Origin: Neptuniibacter pectenicola
GTDB lineage: Bacteria; Pseudomonadota; Gammaproteobacteria; Pseudomonadales; Balneatricaceae
Assembly: GCF_001597735.1 (NCBI RefSeq)
Contig: NZ_LUTS01000011.1
Location: forward strand, 1-64,000
Reading direction: 5' to 3'
Length of the DNA: 64,000 bases
The position numbers and the translations under genes were made by a program. Numbering within the stretch: position 1 is the first letter of the stretch; every line of letters starts with the position of its first letter. The notes below the pieces were generated by a model. The model had not been told where the DNA came from, did not search any database, and was given only the letters and a program-made list of their open reading frames with translations. Shown here in pieces: positions 25,578-35,157 of the stretch.

Positions 25578-27053
25578 TTATACGATCTTCTTCATGTCAG
25601 CCATATGGCCACGTAGAACCGCACCAATCGCTTCTACTGGGTGGCTGCGTAGGGCAGCATTTACTTCAATCAGGCGAGCGTTATCTACACCGGTGTCTGT
25701 TGTATCTAGACCTTTACCGATAACGTCAGTTTTAATGCCTTTCATGAAATCAGCCAATAGCGGTAGGCATGCGTGGTTGTATAGGTAGCAACCGTATTCT
25801 GCTGTATCAGAGATTGTTGCGTTCATCTCATAAAGCTTCTTACGTGCAATCGTGTTAGCGATAAGCGGTGTTTCGTGTAGTGATTCGTAGTAAGCAGATT
25901 CAGCAATGATACCAGCCGCTGTCATTGTTTCGAATGCAAGCTCAACGCCGGCTTTAACCATAGCAACCATCAAGATGCCGTTATCGAAGAATTCCTGTTC
26001 AGAAATTTCAACATCGCCTGCTGGTGTCTTCTCGAAAGCAGTCTCGGCAGTCTCTGCACGCCAGCCTAGAAGGTTTTTATCATCGTTAGCCCAGTCTTCC
26101 ATCATAACGCGTGAGAACGTACCGTCGATGATGTCATCTTGGTGCTTGTTGTAAAGAGGGCGCATGATCTCTTTCAGCTCTTCAGCAAGATCAAATGCTT
26201 TGATTTTAGCTGGGTTAGAAAGACGGTCTAGCATGTTAGTAACGCCGCCGTATTTAAGCGCTTCAGTGATTGTTTCCCAACCATACTGAATAAGCTTAGA
26301 TGCGTAACCAGGATCAATACCTTCTTCAACCATTTTGTCGAAGCAAAGTAGGGAACCTGTCTGAAGCATACCGCAAAGAATCGTCTGTTCACCCATAAGG
26401 TCAGACTTAACTTCAGCGATGAAAGAAGACATTAGAACGCCTGCTTTGTGGCCGCCCGTACCTACAGCGTATGCTTTTGCAAGTGCAAGACCTTCGCCTT
26501 TAGGATCGTTGTCTTCGTGAACAGCGATAAGCGTTGGAACACCAAAGCCACGCACGTATTCAGCGCGAACTTCAGAACCTGGGCACTTAGGTGCAACCAT
26601 GATTACTGTTAGGTCTTCGCGGATTTTCATGCCTTCTTCCACGATATTGAAACCGTGAGAGTAAGATAGGCAAGCGCCTTTTTTCATAAGTGGCATGATT
26701 TCGTTAACAACAGGCGTGTGCTGCTTATCAGGTGTAAGGTTCAACACAACATCAGCTGTTGGGATAAGTTCTTGGTAAGTACCAACAACGAAACCGTTTT
26801 CAGTTGCATTTTTCCAAGACTGACGTTTTTCAGCAATTGCGGCTGCACGAAGCGTGTAAGAAACATCTAGGCCGCTGTCACGTAAGTTAAGACCTTGGTT
26901 AAGACCCTGTGCACCACAGCCGATCACTACTATTTTTTTGCCTTTAAGCGCTTCAACACCATCGCTGAACTCGTCCATAGACATAAAACGACATTTAGCT
27001 AGCTGTGCAAGCTGCTCACGTAAAGGTAGTGTATTGAAATAGTTGTTAGACAT
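25578..27053 (-). CDS. ilvC: Ketol-acid reductoisomerase, class II (long form)
   Basis: 491 residues starting at [15 protein letters not shown], equivalent to the E. coli IlvC start (ATG preceded by GGAACTTGGAA). The Rossmann [17 protein letters not shown] motif (about residues 45-61) binds NADPH. Long-form KARI has a duplicated knotted domain, which explains the length. It converts acetolactate or acetohydroxybutyrate into the dihydroxy acids of valine/isoleucine synthesis. Confidence 0.95.
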   Translation of the reverse strand: MSNNYFNTLPLREQLAQLAKCRFMSMDEFSDGVEALKGKKIVVIGCGAQGLNQGLNLRDSGLDVSYTLRAAAIAEKRQSWKNATENGFVVGTYQELIPTADVVLNLTPDKQHTPVVNEIMPLMKKGACLSYSHGFNIVEEGMKIREDLTVIMVAPKCPGSEVRAEYVRGFGVPTLIAVHEDNDPKGEGLALAKAYAVGTGGHKAGVLMSSFIAEVKSDLMGEQTILCGMLQTGSLLCFDKMVEEGIDPGYASKLIQYGWETITEALKYGGVTNMLDRLSNPAKIKAFDLAEELKEIMRPLYNKHQDDIIDGTFSRVMMEDWANDDKNLLGWRAETAETAFEKTPAGDVEISEQEFFDNGILMVAMVKAGVELAFETMTAAGIIAESAYYESLHETPLIANTIARKKLYEMNATISDTAEYGCYLYNHACLPLLADFMKGIKTDVIGKGLDTTDTGVDNARLIEVNAALRSHPVEAIGAVLRGHMADMKKIV

Positions 27054-27357
27054 TTCCAAGTTCCGTATTAATTACGTCAGGCTTAACCTGACAAGTGGTT
27101 TATTATGGCGCTACTCTAATAGAATTAAAGTGTCGCGTAAAATGATATATATGGGTTGCTCTGTTGCATTTATTGCAATGCAAAACTGCATCAAAACAGA
27201 TTGGGCTAAATAATAGCGATATTTTGAACAGGTGCCAGTAGAACCCGTCGATATTGGCTGGAATATATAAAAAATACCGATTTTGTTGGGTTCTGATCAG
27301 ATAGTAATCAATCATATCCCTCTATTTTATTTATTTTGCATTTGCGTGAAATAGGGC
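27054..27357. other. ilvC upstream region, non-coding
   Basis: About 300 AT-rich bases between ilvC and the tRNA promoter. No divergent ilvY is present. The ORF at 27103-27315 has no ribosome site or coding character. No leader-peptide or attenuator was recognised. Confidence 0.5.
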
Positions 27358-27386
27358 TTGCTAAAGTCTAATCTGGTCTATATTAT
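27358..27386 (+). promoter_or_regulatory. Promoter of the initiator tRNA gene
   Basis: TTGCTA (27358-27363), 17-base spacer, TATTAT (27381-27386), followed by a GC-rich TCGCCCC discriminator typical of stringently controlled stable-RNA promoters. The tRNA starts 14 bases later. Confidence 0.7.
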
Positions 27387-27400
27387 TCGCCCCACATTGA

Positions 27401-27455
<55 letters not shown>

Positions 27456-27477
<22 letters not shown>

Positions 27478-29126
27478 ATACTATCTATGTGGGCGAAAGC
27501 CCCATTGATAGCCTTATTATCATTCGATGCGCTCAAGCATAGCTTGTCCAAGATTTTCATATCTTTAGTCTCCAAAGACATATTCAAGATTCCAGCTAAA
27601 TCTCCGTATAGATTAATACGCAGGCCTTTATCGCCTTCTTCTGGCGTTAGCACCACTTTCTCGATAAGCCCCCTTAAATGCTGTGATGCTTCTGCGCGCG
27701 CACCATCCGCATTCAACGATGCCTTTAAGTCTTTAATGGCTTGGTGGTAACGTGAGGCCATGGCCGGATGGATCAGAGGCTTGAGTGCAGGTTGCACCGT
27801 CAGAGCTTGTTCCGCTTTCTCAATGCGCTCTGAAACGCTCTCCAGATCGTCTTTGATCATACTGGCGGGAATGCCATCTTTGATGGTCTGTATCAGGCAC
27901 TCACGTTCTTTAAGAAGGCTGTCACGCTGAGATTCCAGTGATTTGCGCTGTGCATTGGCCTGCGCATGCAAGGTGCTCAAATGGTTGGTGTATTCTTTAC
28001 AGAACACATTGACCAGCTCTTCACGCATGAGGTGGCCTTGTAACCCATCCAAAACATAGCTCTCAAGCGTTTCTCGTTTGATGGTGCGGCGATTGTTGCA
28101 GACGCTATCCCCTTTGTTCTTGGCAGCAGAACAGCCATATTGGGTAGAGTTGATCTTGGAATACCCGCCACCGCAAACGCCACATTTTGTCAGTCCTGAT
28201 AGCAGATATTGGGGGCGGTTCGTTTGCCAAAGCGCGGAAGATTTACGATCCAGTGTTTTCTGGCGCGCTTTAACCGCTTCCCATAGCTCAGAATCAACGA
28301 TGCGTTGCTCTGGCACATCCTGGATAATCCATTCAGACGGATCATTCAGGCGCGTTACACGCTTTCCTGTGGCAGGGTCTTTGATAAAACGCTGCCTGTT
28401 CCAGATCAGGCGACCGATATACAGTTCGTTATTCAGAATGCCCGTACCGCGCTTGCGGTTGCCGTTAATAGTGGATTGCCCCCAGCTTTTGCCAGATGGG
28501 CAAGGTATGCCTTCCTCGTTGAGCTGAGCGGCGATAGCTTTGGGCGATTTGTTCTCAAGCCCATATTCTCGGAAGATGCGGCGGATGATATCGGCCTGCA
28601 CTTCATCAATCTCACGATCCCCTTTGATGGCTTCACCATTGACGTCGAACTGTTTTACCACCTGATAGCCATAGGCAAGACCGCCACCTGATTTGCCTTT
28701 TTCTACACGGCCACGGAGCCCTCGGCGGGTCTTATCGGCCAAGTCCTTCAGGAACATCGCGTTCATAGTGCCTTTCAGGCCTATGTGAAGCGTGGATATT
28801 TCGCCTTCTGAGAGGGTGATGATTTTAACGCCAGCAAACTCCATGCGTTTAAAAATGCCTGCGATATCCTCCTGATCGCGAGAGAGGCGATCCAAGGCTT
28901 CTGCAATGAGTATGTCAAACTCACCATTCATTGCGGCACTGAGCAGAGATTGAATGCCAGGGCGCATGAGGGATGCCCCTGAAATTCCTGCATCCGTATA
29001 ACAATTGCCAAGCTTCCAGCCTTCAGCGCTTGCTTTGTCACTGCAAAGGCGAATTTGATCTTCAATAGATGCGTCACTTTGAAGGTCAGAGCTATATCGG
29101 GCATATATGCAAGCACGTTGCGTCAT
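27456..29126 (-). CDS. Large serine recombinase (integrase) of the genomic island
   Basis: 556 residues from ATG, supported by an AGG just upstream. The N-terminal resolvase catalytic domain begins ACIYARYSSDLQSD, with the nucleophile Ser in YSS, a LDRLSRDQEDI motif and an EGEIST segment. A recombinase domain (about 165-270), a zinc-ribbon with CxxC (KCGVCGGG) and a coiled coil (about 395-460) follow. It cuts and rejoins att sites for integration. The ORF terminates inside the 3' end of tRNA-fMet, so the native C-terminus may have been set by the integration event. It is related to recombinases common in Alphaproteobacteria (recollection, unchecked). Confidence 0.9.
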
Positions 29127-29130
29127 ATTC

Positions 29131-29349
29131 CTATCCACCATCTTCTATATCGGGATTGCTAAGCGCGCTACGGTAAAATTCATAATCTTCTTCGGCGGCG
29201 CGTCTTGCGAGAAACTTCACGAGAGCGATTATCGCTTCATCGTCAGAACCCCGATTATGACTCGCTTTCAGCGGAGTCTTCAAACAAATCTGAGCCTCAT
29301 TTGACTCATTTGACTCATTTTTATTCTGTTTTATGAGGGGGTTATTCAT
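29131..29349 (-). CDS. Small ORF coupled to the serine recombinase
   Basis: 72 residues from an ATG with GGGGGGA 7 bases upstream; the longer ORF to 29496 has no such support. The C-terminal half (DEAIIALVKFLARRAAEEDYEFYRSA) is a predicted helix often seen in short proteins encoded just before such recombinases. Its stop lies 4 bases before the recombinase ATG, suggesting coupling and a possible role as a directionality or regulatory factor. That role is inference. Confidence 0.65.
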   Translation of the reverse strand: MNNPLIKQNKNESNESNEAQICLKTPLKASHNRGSDDEAIIALVKFLARRAAEEDYEFYRSALSNPDIEDGG

Positions 29350-29643
29350 ATATCCCCCCATAAAAAAGCAGTGAAAGCGAATTACTGCTCTCACTGCCGT
29401 ATTCTTTGCGCCAGCCGCGTATATCTGAGAGATGGCACGTTCTGGGTGCGGAACATGCACATACACCCACCTGACCACAAAAAAAGAGAGTTGCATGGAA
29501 CGCTCTGGCGTCCCGACAATCTCTCATACTTACAATGATACGCCTGAAATCGTTAATAAATCGTAAACAGGCGCCCTGTAAACCACATGTTTCCGCCGTT
29601 TTTTCACTTTTTGTTTTTATGGGCAATAAATTAATCATGTTTA
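29350..29643. other. Non-coding spacer within the island
   Basis: About 290 bases between the small ORF and the membrane-protein gene. The minus-strand ORF here (29342-29638) is rich in Cys and lacks a ribosome site, so it was not accepted. The spacer probably carries the promoter of the recombinase unit. Confidence 0.4.
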
Positions 29644-30054
29644 TTACCCCGCCCTTGATGATTTTTTAAGAAGGTAAAAGCAGGTAATGATCAATGTGAT
29701 CCACCATTCGATATGATCAATTGAGAAGTGATTTAACACACCGGCTGAGGCGAAAAGAAATAGCGCCTGTGAAGTCAGTTTCAATAAATCTGTATTTGTT
29801 TGCTTATGCGCCTGTGTTGAGAGGCCGCGACTAAGAATTGGAGGCGACTGCCTCGCTTGCAGCATGCGTTCCCAGATGAAAATGCGATACCACGACTTTG
29901 CAGCCAAAATTAATAACAGCCATGGTGTTACCCAATGGAAAACAAAACTAACTGGCGCGTATTCATAAGGAGGGATTTTTCCATCAAGCCCAACCCACAC
30001 GCTCCATACGCATACAGCCATTACGATAATTGAAATCCATGCTCTGAATATCAT
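29644..30054 (-). CDS. Island-encoded membrane protein, unknown
   Basis: 136 residues from the ATG that lies 8 bases after GGAGG. That ribosome site is inside the stop region of the TraG gene, so the two are co-transcribed. Hydrophobic segments are seen at about 5-22, 37-56, 93-110 and 113-128. No family is recognised. The position directly after a coupling protein suggests a conjugation-related role, which is unproven. Confidence 0.65.
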   Translation of the reverse strand: MIFRAWISIIVMAVCVWSVWVGLDGKIPPYEYAPVSFVFHWVTPWLLLILAAKSWYRIFIWERMLQARQSPPILSRGLSTQAHKQTNTDLLKLTSQALFLFASAGVLNHFSIDHIEWWITLIITCFYLLKKSSRAG

Positions 30055-30058
30055 GTGC

Positions 30059-31519
30059 TCACCCTCCATCAAATATCGAAGAGAGAGGCGCAGCAATGTT
30101 GAGCCCCTGTTTGGTAAAATTAACAGGTCTGCTTATTGGGTCGTCAGCAAAGTTTGGATGAATATCGTAAATGGGCGAACCATTTTTATTTCTATATCTC
30201 TGATCCAAAAAATAAGCGGTTTTGAAACAGGCGATTGGATTGGCATGAGACAAGATAAGAATCTGGGCAACTGGGCTCATCGTCATTACTTCGTCAGGAG
30301 TAATAAGCGAACGCGATGTGAGCGCATCCTCACGGCTTAAAAAATTGGGATCACTAAAAAGGCGCGCCCGCATCTCAGCGCTGTATTCACTTAACGATTC
30401 AATCGTTGTTATGCCGCACAGCCTAGATGTGTATTCTGAAGTCATCAAATCACGGGTGCCGAAGATTTGTATAACGCCGCTATTGGCAATGAATGTTTGC
30501 CACCTCTCGCCATAAAGCGAGACGAGCTGATTTAAGTCCTGCACGATCATATGAAGCTGCATGCCATATCCAGCCATTAACCCAAAAGCGGTTTCAATAA
30601 CTTCCATTCGCCCCAATGCAGCGGCTTCTTCCATAAGAAAGTACACAGGAGGGTTTGGCTTGGTCTTAAAGCGTGTTACTGAAGTGATGGCAGAACTTAG
30701 CAGCATGCGCAAAAAGCGGTTGTAGGTGAACAATCTCCCCGCAGGTAAAACGACAAAGATATCTGTTTTGCCATTTTCCAGCTCTTCAAAGGTAAAGTCT
30801 GATTCCGATAAGGTGCGCTGTATTTTCGGGCTTTCTAAGAAATGCGTATTTTGTTGCGCTGTTGATAAAATTCCAGAAAATTCTTTGGATGCCTTATTCA
30901 GAATACGTGCTGCGGCAGAGCGAACATATTCGTTGGAGCTTTGCATCATGCCGAGCTTTATTAACACGGCATTGCCTTCTTCATCCTTTTCGTATTCGCC
31001 GCTCACAAGGTTTATGAAATCGTTAGAGGACAGGCTTAACAATCTTCTCACTTGCGGAATGTCGCGTGAGCGCTTGGCGGTCGGCATTAGTACCAGAGGC
31101 GTGGCGGTAACATAGAGAATCAGTCCCATAACGAGCGCGCGAGCTTCATCCGTCCAAAACGGGTCTTTGCCGCCTCGATCAGTAACAAGACTATCTGCAA
31201 TGGTCATTGCATCCTCAACAAAGTCATCATTGTCAGGATCAAGCCAATCCATAATGTTAAACCTTGATTGAGGCATGCCGAGCTTTGAGCAAGCTAAATC
31301 CCATGGATCGATAATGATGACTTTATGGCCAAGCACATCCCGCCGATATCGCGCAGCAATTAAAGACAGCTCACCATCTTTCACATCAAGCGCAACCAGC
31401 GAACCACGATGCTCCAAGCATCGCGGCATACTAGCGGTTAGAAGCTTTCCGCTACGTGTAGGCGCTAGAACATTACGAAAGAGGATTAAGCTCTTTGATA
31501 GAATTGCAAGGTAAGGCAA
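30059..31519 (-). pseudogene. VirD4/TraG-type coupling protein, N-terminally truncated
   Basis: 486 residues against roughly 600-700 for complete TraG/VirD4. Homology starts abruptly at the Walker A (NVLAPTRSGK, but followed by Leu instead of Gly/Ser/Thr). The N-terminal membrane anchor is missing and the apparent TTG start has no ribosome site. Walker B-like VYFLMEEAAALG and the C-terminal FGTRDLMTSEYTSRLCG region remain. A coupling protein links relaxosomes to a type IV secretion channel; this copy is probably inactive. The break marks the right end of the island. Confidence 0.75.
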
Positions 31520-31654
31520 GGCAACCCAGCATTGACATACAGGCTTAAATGTCAGCGTAGTGGTCTCACGCTGGTTTTAGGCGACTATAAGGGCCTCCCT
31601 GCTTCAATGTGTCGCACTTGCGATCAAAATTTGCAGAAGATATAGGAGCTAGTT

Positions 31655-31986
31655 TTGTCAGCATATGTAATCTTTAATTATAAAATACTTGATCGCCGCA
31701 AAATTGATCAGCTCACTGAGCTTGTTAAACCTATTGACGAGAAATAGAAGCAGAAGTTATTGTCGGCAGCCCAGTAAAAACCATTGAAGGAAGTACTTTG
31801 CCAAATATGGTGATTTACAAGTTCAAGAACTTCGCGGCGGCTAGTCAATGGTTTTATTCTGAGGAACATCAAGAAGTATCGATTTTCAGAAACGCTGTAA
31901 CTGAAGGTTGGGCAACAATCGTTCCGGGAATCAGTGAAACAGATGACTTGATTCAGTCTGGCTATTTTGAGTGTAAGGACACCTAA
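31655..31986 (+). pseudogene. DUF1330-family gene with one frameshift
   Basis: AGGAG lies 7 bases before a TTG start. The first 30 codons read LSAYVIFNYKILDRRKIDQL and reach a TAG at about 31745. One missing base just there restores a second frame, running through VIVGSPVKTIEGSTLPNMVIYKF to 31986. Together they make a complete DUF1330 protein (about 110 residues, ferredoxin-like monooxygenase-type fold). The gene is broken by a single-base deletion unless the sequence has an error. Confidence 0.8.
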
Positions 31987-32055
31987 ATTAATTGGCTGAA
32001 GCTCCGTTTGAAATGCCATCGACTAAGTCAGTTTAATGGTTCGTTACATGAGGAT

Positions 32056-32655
32056 CTAAAATGAGAAATGATTGATGCGCCAATCACCCTTCTCACGAGT
32101 TAAACTTAAGTTTGGAATATCTATAAATTGCTCATTCTTCGTGGCTTTTCCGAAGTCTAACTTTATGCTCTGTAGCGATGATCCTGATGCGGGAAACCTT
32201 GCCCATAGTAATTGTTTAGCCACGGTGCGCGGTGGGATATAGCTATCAATTACGGTGTAGGTAGAGTCATTGTTTAGATCAGTTAGCTGCCAATTAGTTG
32301 GGGTCAACACGACGTGCTCATTGCCACTATCAATCGTAACCCTAACGATCAATTCGTTGTCTGAGTCAGAAGAGAAAAGGTGAGGGAAAATAGGCAGAAA
32401 CATGGGTCCCGAAAATGTCACTTCTTGATAGCTAACATCCACAACTAGTTTAACGTCATCTTTATCTAAAATGGCTAATGATGCATCTGGGTAACCCGCT
32501 GTTTTGTTGGATGGGGCACCATGCCTAAATGGATTTTTCCATGGAGATGAAAGGTTATTATTTGAAAAATAATGATCCTGTGTAATTCATGAGCAGCTTG
32601 ATATTAATAGACAAGTGGTAATTACGCTGAATAAAAGCAATTTGTGGGTCGTCAT
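32056..32655 (-). pseudogene. Lipoprotein gene with an in-frame TGA
   Basis: From the ATG at 32655 the frame gives a clean lipoprotein signal (MTTHKLLLFSVITTCLLISS, then Cys21). It meets TGA at codon 23 (32587-32589) and continues open in the same frame for 176 more codons. The downstream part is a beta-rich domain of unknown family. Without the stop it would be a 199-residue lipoprotein. Because the signal peptide and the body are in one frame, a recent nonsense mutation is the simplest reading. Confidence 0.75.
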
Positions 32656-32670
32656 CGTGTGGCCTAAAGC

Positions 32671-33357
32671 TTAGAAATTTTCGGTATTAGTACGGAGCTC
32701 TAACTCCCAAGTCCAAGCGCTACGCTCTTGCTCTGACACGTAAAGATAAGTTTTCGCAATTTCATCAGGGTTTAACGTCATTGTTGGGTCATCATAAGGG
32801 GCCCCCCTGTCAGCAGAGTAAATAAGGCCGTCAATGATAAAGTGCGCTACATGTATGTTTTGAGGTGCGAGTTCTCTTGCTAAACTCTGACACAGCCCTC
32901 GAAGCGCAAATTTACCCATCGCAAATGGGGCTGATTGAGAGAAACCTTTAACACCTGCTGATGCACCGGTAAATAGCATCGCACCTCGTCTATTTTTAAG
33001 CATTCGTTTGGCAGCTTGCTGTGCTACCAATAAGGCCCCAAAACTATTAATCATTAACGTTTCTTTTGTAATATCTGTATCAATTTCGGTAATAGGGCCT
33101 CTGGTATATGCTCCCGCATTATAGATTACGGTATCGGGCGTAAAATTGTGGTTATCTAATTCTTCAAAAAGAGCGTGTACATCACTTTTATCACTCACAT
33201 CACAGGTGAATAATGATGCGTCTGTTTCATGGGCAAGCTCTTGGAGTTTTATAGTATTGCGCGCGGCAAGAGAAACCGAGTGTCCCGCCTTTCTAAAGCA
33301 TCTGGCTAACGAAGCACTTAAACCTGTTCCGGCTCCAATAATGAGTACATTTGGCAT
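32671..33357 (-). CDS. SDR-family protein lacking the catalytic Tyr
   Basis: 228 residues. The N-terminal GAGTGLSASLARCFRKAG is a nucleotide-binding TGxxxGxG-type loop, NAG (IYNAGAY) is present, and the Ser position falls in FTGASAG. The usual YxxxK is FAMGK, so the acid-base Tyr is Phe while the Lys stays. A subgroup of SDR-like proteins shares this AFAxxKFALR pattern, so it may be a family trait. NAD(P) binding is likely; classical dehydrogenase chemistry is doubtful. The upstream non-coding DNA is AT-rich. Confidence 0.8.
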   Translation of the reverse strand: MPNVLIIGAGTGLSASLARCFRKAGHSVSLAARNTIKLQELAHETDASLFTCDVSDKSDVHALFEELDNHNFTPDTVIYNAGAYTRGPITEIDTDITKETLMINSFGALLVAQQAAKRMLKNRRGAMLFTGASAGVKGFSQSAPFAMGKFALRGLCQSLARELAPQNIHVAHFIIDGLIYSADRGAPYDDPTMTLNPDEIAKTYLYVSEQERSAWTWELELRTNTENF

Positions 33358-33451
33358 AGCTAAACTCCTGAAAATATTTATTTGGCAGTTGTTGACTTAC
33401 TCAGTTTCTCATACGCATTCTCTGAATTACTTGGCATTGCTTTTCGTCGTG

Positions 33452-33934
33452 TTATTTGCATTCATTGAGTACTTCCTTTAACGCATTTGTTGCGTTTGCC
33501 ACAGATGGGTAGCCTTAGTAGGCTCCCACTAAAATAATAATGTAGATAATCGCTCTTGAGTTGATTCCAAGGTTTTACGCACCCGGTATATGAAACGTTA
33601 ATTGGTTGGTTGCACTCATTGAGATCAACCCAGCTATCAATACCAATTCTTTATGCTTAGGCGAGAGGTTTATGGATTCATGAACTTTCCCATAAAGACA
33701 ACTTATAAAGTGTTCAGCCAGAGCGGAGGGCATGCCATTTATTAAGGACGTACCTTCCGCGTTTAGGGGTGCTGCTTTTAGATTTTTCAAATCTTTCTTG
33801 TACAAATCCATATCAACACTCTCCTTGGCGAGGCTCATCTCTGTACCTGCTGCCATTCCTGTTACAAGGCAACTAGCAATAAATGCAAATGCCAAACGGT
33901 TTTTTCGATCAGTGATTTTATTAACAGCCTACAT
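33452..33934 (-). pseudogene. Carboxymuconolactone decarboxylase-like gene with several stops
   Basis: A single frame from ATG (33934) to TAA (33452) encodes a signal peptide (about NRLAFAFIASCLVTGMAAG), then an AhpD/CMD-type body (LSPKHKELVLIAGLISMSATNQLTFHIPGA) and a GYPSVANATNALKEVLNE tail. In-frame stops interrupt it: TAG at codon 2, TAA after HIPGA, and TAA before GYPSV. The middle fragment (33575-33895) is the only long open part. The CMD catalytic CxxH motif is absent from the readable region. It is clearly decayed. Confidence 0.75.
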
Positions 33935-33969
33935 AGGTAAGCAGGGGAGATAGCGCAGTTATTTGCGAA

Positions 33970-35157
33970 CTAAAACTGTGCCGAAGTTACCGAAGAGGAT
34001 GCGAGCATCTTTGTTACTTCAACGGGTTTTTCTAACCACTCTTCATATTGAGCAAAAACAGCTTTGGTATAGTCTTGCTCATAATGGAGCATCAAAGCTT
34101 GTTCATCTTCAAAGCATTCGAAAAGGTGAAGCGTCCCATTACCTTCCTTATTTTTCATGAGAGTAAAGACATGACAGCCCGGCTCATTGAGTGTTTGAGG
34201 AATAATAGATTCAAGGGCGGCTAAGCCTTCGTCGTAGTATTCAGGTTTTAAGGTGATCGTTGCCGAAACAAACAATCTGTTATCCTGTGCTTCTATGCCT
34301 GCCATCGGTAAAAATGAACGAATAAACTCAGCTTGCACTGGCGCGACTCGCGTGTTGATCTGGTCAACCCCCATATTATGGCCAACTGTCGTGCGTATTG
34401 GCCGATCGCCTTCCATGTCGACAAGTTCTGCAAGTTGGTCTGCGACATTTTGTGCGTCGGTACTTTTACCCCCTTGGGCAAATACGCCTTGGAACATGTC
34501 CACAATATTCGCTGGCGCCTTAGCGATATCACCATATGACTCTATGCAGCGTGTATCGGATGGGGCGGGAGGGCTTTGGATCAGATCAGTACCATGACCA
34601 CCAGGCTCAACGATTATGGACTCCGCGCCAAAGCTGGCGAGTTCATAATGCATAGATTCTGCCATAGCTTCGAGTGCCCATTTGCTCGCGCAATACAACC
34701 CAAAGAAGGGCATCGCAAGCCGACCGGAACTTGAACTTATATGGATTAGAAGCCCTGATTTTCGTTCACGCATGTGCGGGAGAACGGCTCTACAGGTGCG
34801 AGCAACACCGACAACGTTTACATCTAAGCATGCTGAAACCTGCTCAGGTGTATAAGCCTCTGTTATGCCACAAGGCATAATGCCTGCGTTATTAATAAGC
34901 ACATCAATATCTAAACGTTCTTCCAAAGCTTGTATCGCGGAATCTACGGAATCTTCGGACGTAACATCCAGTTCTACTACCTCCAGAGAATGACCATGCT
35001 CTAACGCCCAGCCAGCAAGCTCGGCCGCAATAGCAGCATTATGTCCTGCAATATCTCGCATAGATGCAATGACATGGTGGCCTCCTTTGGCAAGTGTTTT
35101 GGCTGTCAAGTAACCAATTCCTCGGCTCGCTCCGGTGATTAATATGTTCTTACTCAT
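33970..35157 (-). CDS. SDR-ABM fusion oxidoreductase
   Basis: 395 residues. The N-terminal about 280 residues are a classical SDR: TGASRGIG (8-15), NNAG, Ser in HISSSSG, YCASK catalytic Tyr/Lys. The C-terminal about 95 residues (from RLFVSATITLKPEYYDE) form an antibiotic-biosynthesis-monooxygenase (ferredoxin-like) domain with an LHLFECFEDEQAL segment. The two parts are in one reading frame. The start overlaps the TetR gene stop by four bases (ATGA), so TetR and this enzyme form one operon and probably one regulatory unit. The substrate is unknown. Confidence 0.85.
   Translation of the reverse strand: MSKNILITGASRGIGYLTAKTLAKGGHHVIASMRDIAGHNAAIAAELAGWALEHGHSLEVVELDVTSEDSVDSAIQALEERLDIDVLINNAGIMPCGITEAYTPEQVSACLDVNVVGVARTCRAVLPHMRERKSGLLIHISSSSGRLAMPFFGLYCASKWALEAMAESMHYELASFGAESIIVEPGGHGTDLIQSPPAPSDTRCIESYGDIAKAPANIVDMFQGVFAQGGKSTDAQNVADQLAELVDMEGDRPIRTTVGHNMGVDQINTRVAPVQAEFIRSFLPMAGIEAQDNRLFVSATITLKPEYYDEGLAALESIIPQTLNEPGCHVFTLMKNKEGNGTLHLFECFEDEQALMLHYEQDYTKAVFAQYEEWLEKPVEVTKMLASSSVTSAQF

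Larger units (their letters stand above)
27478..31519. mobile_element. Genomic island or remnant at tRNA-fMet
   Basis: Begins at the 3' end of tRNA-fMet and holds a serine recombinase, a small coupled ORF, a membrane protein and a truncated conjugative coupling protein, all on the minus strand. No repeat of the tRNA 3' end was found on the right, so the other boundary is set only by the break in the TraG homology at about 31.5 kb. The missing parts suggest a degraded integrative conjugative or mobilisable element. Confidence 0.7.

Noticed and set aside
27103-27315. Minus-strand ORF between ilvC and tRNA-fMet
   Set aside because: Aromatic-rich, no ribosome site, AT-rich spacer.
29342-29638. 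Minus-strand ORF in the island spacer
   Set aside because: Cys-rich, overlaps the better-supported small ORF start, no ribosome site.
31478-31620. Right-hand att repeat of the tRNA-fMet island
   Set aside because: I looked for a repeat of the tRNA 3' end (CCCCCGCTACCA) near the end of TraG homology and further right and found none, so no attR is reported.
32587-32589. TGA as a selenocysteine codon
   Set aside because: The position directly after a lipobox and the absence of a recognisable SECIS-like hairpin make a nonsense change far more likely.
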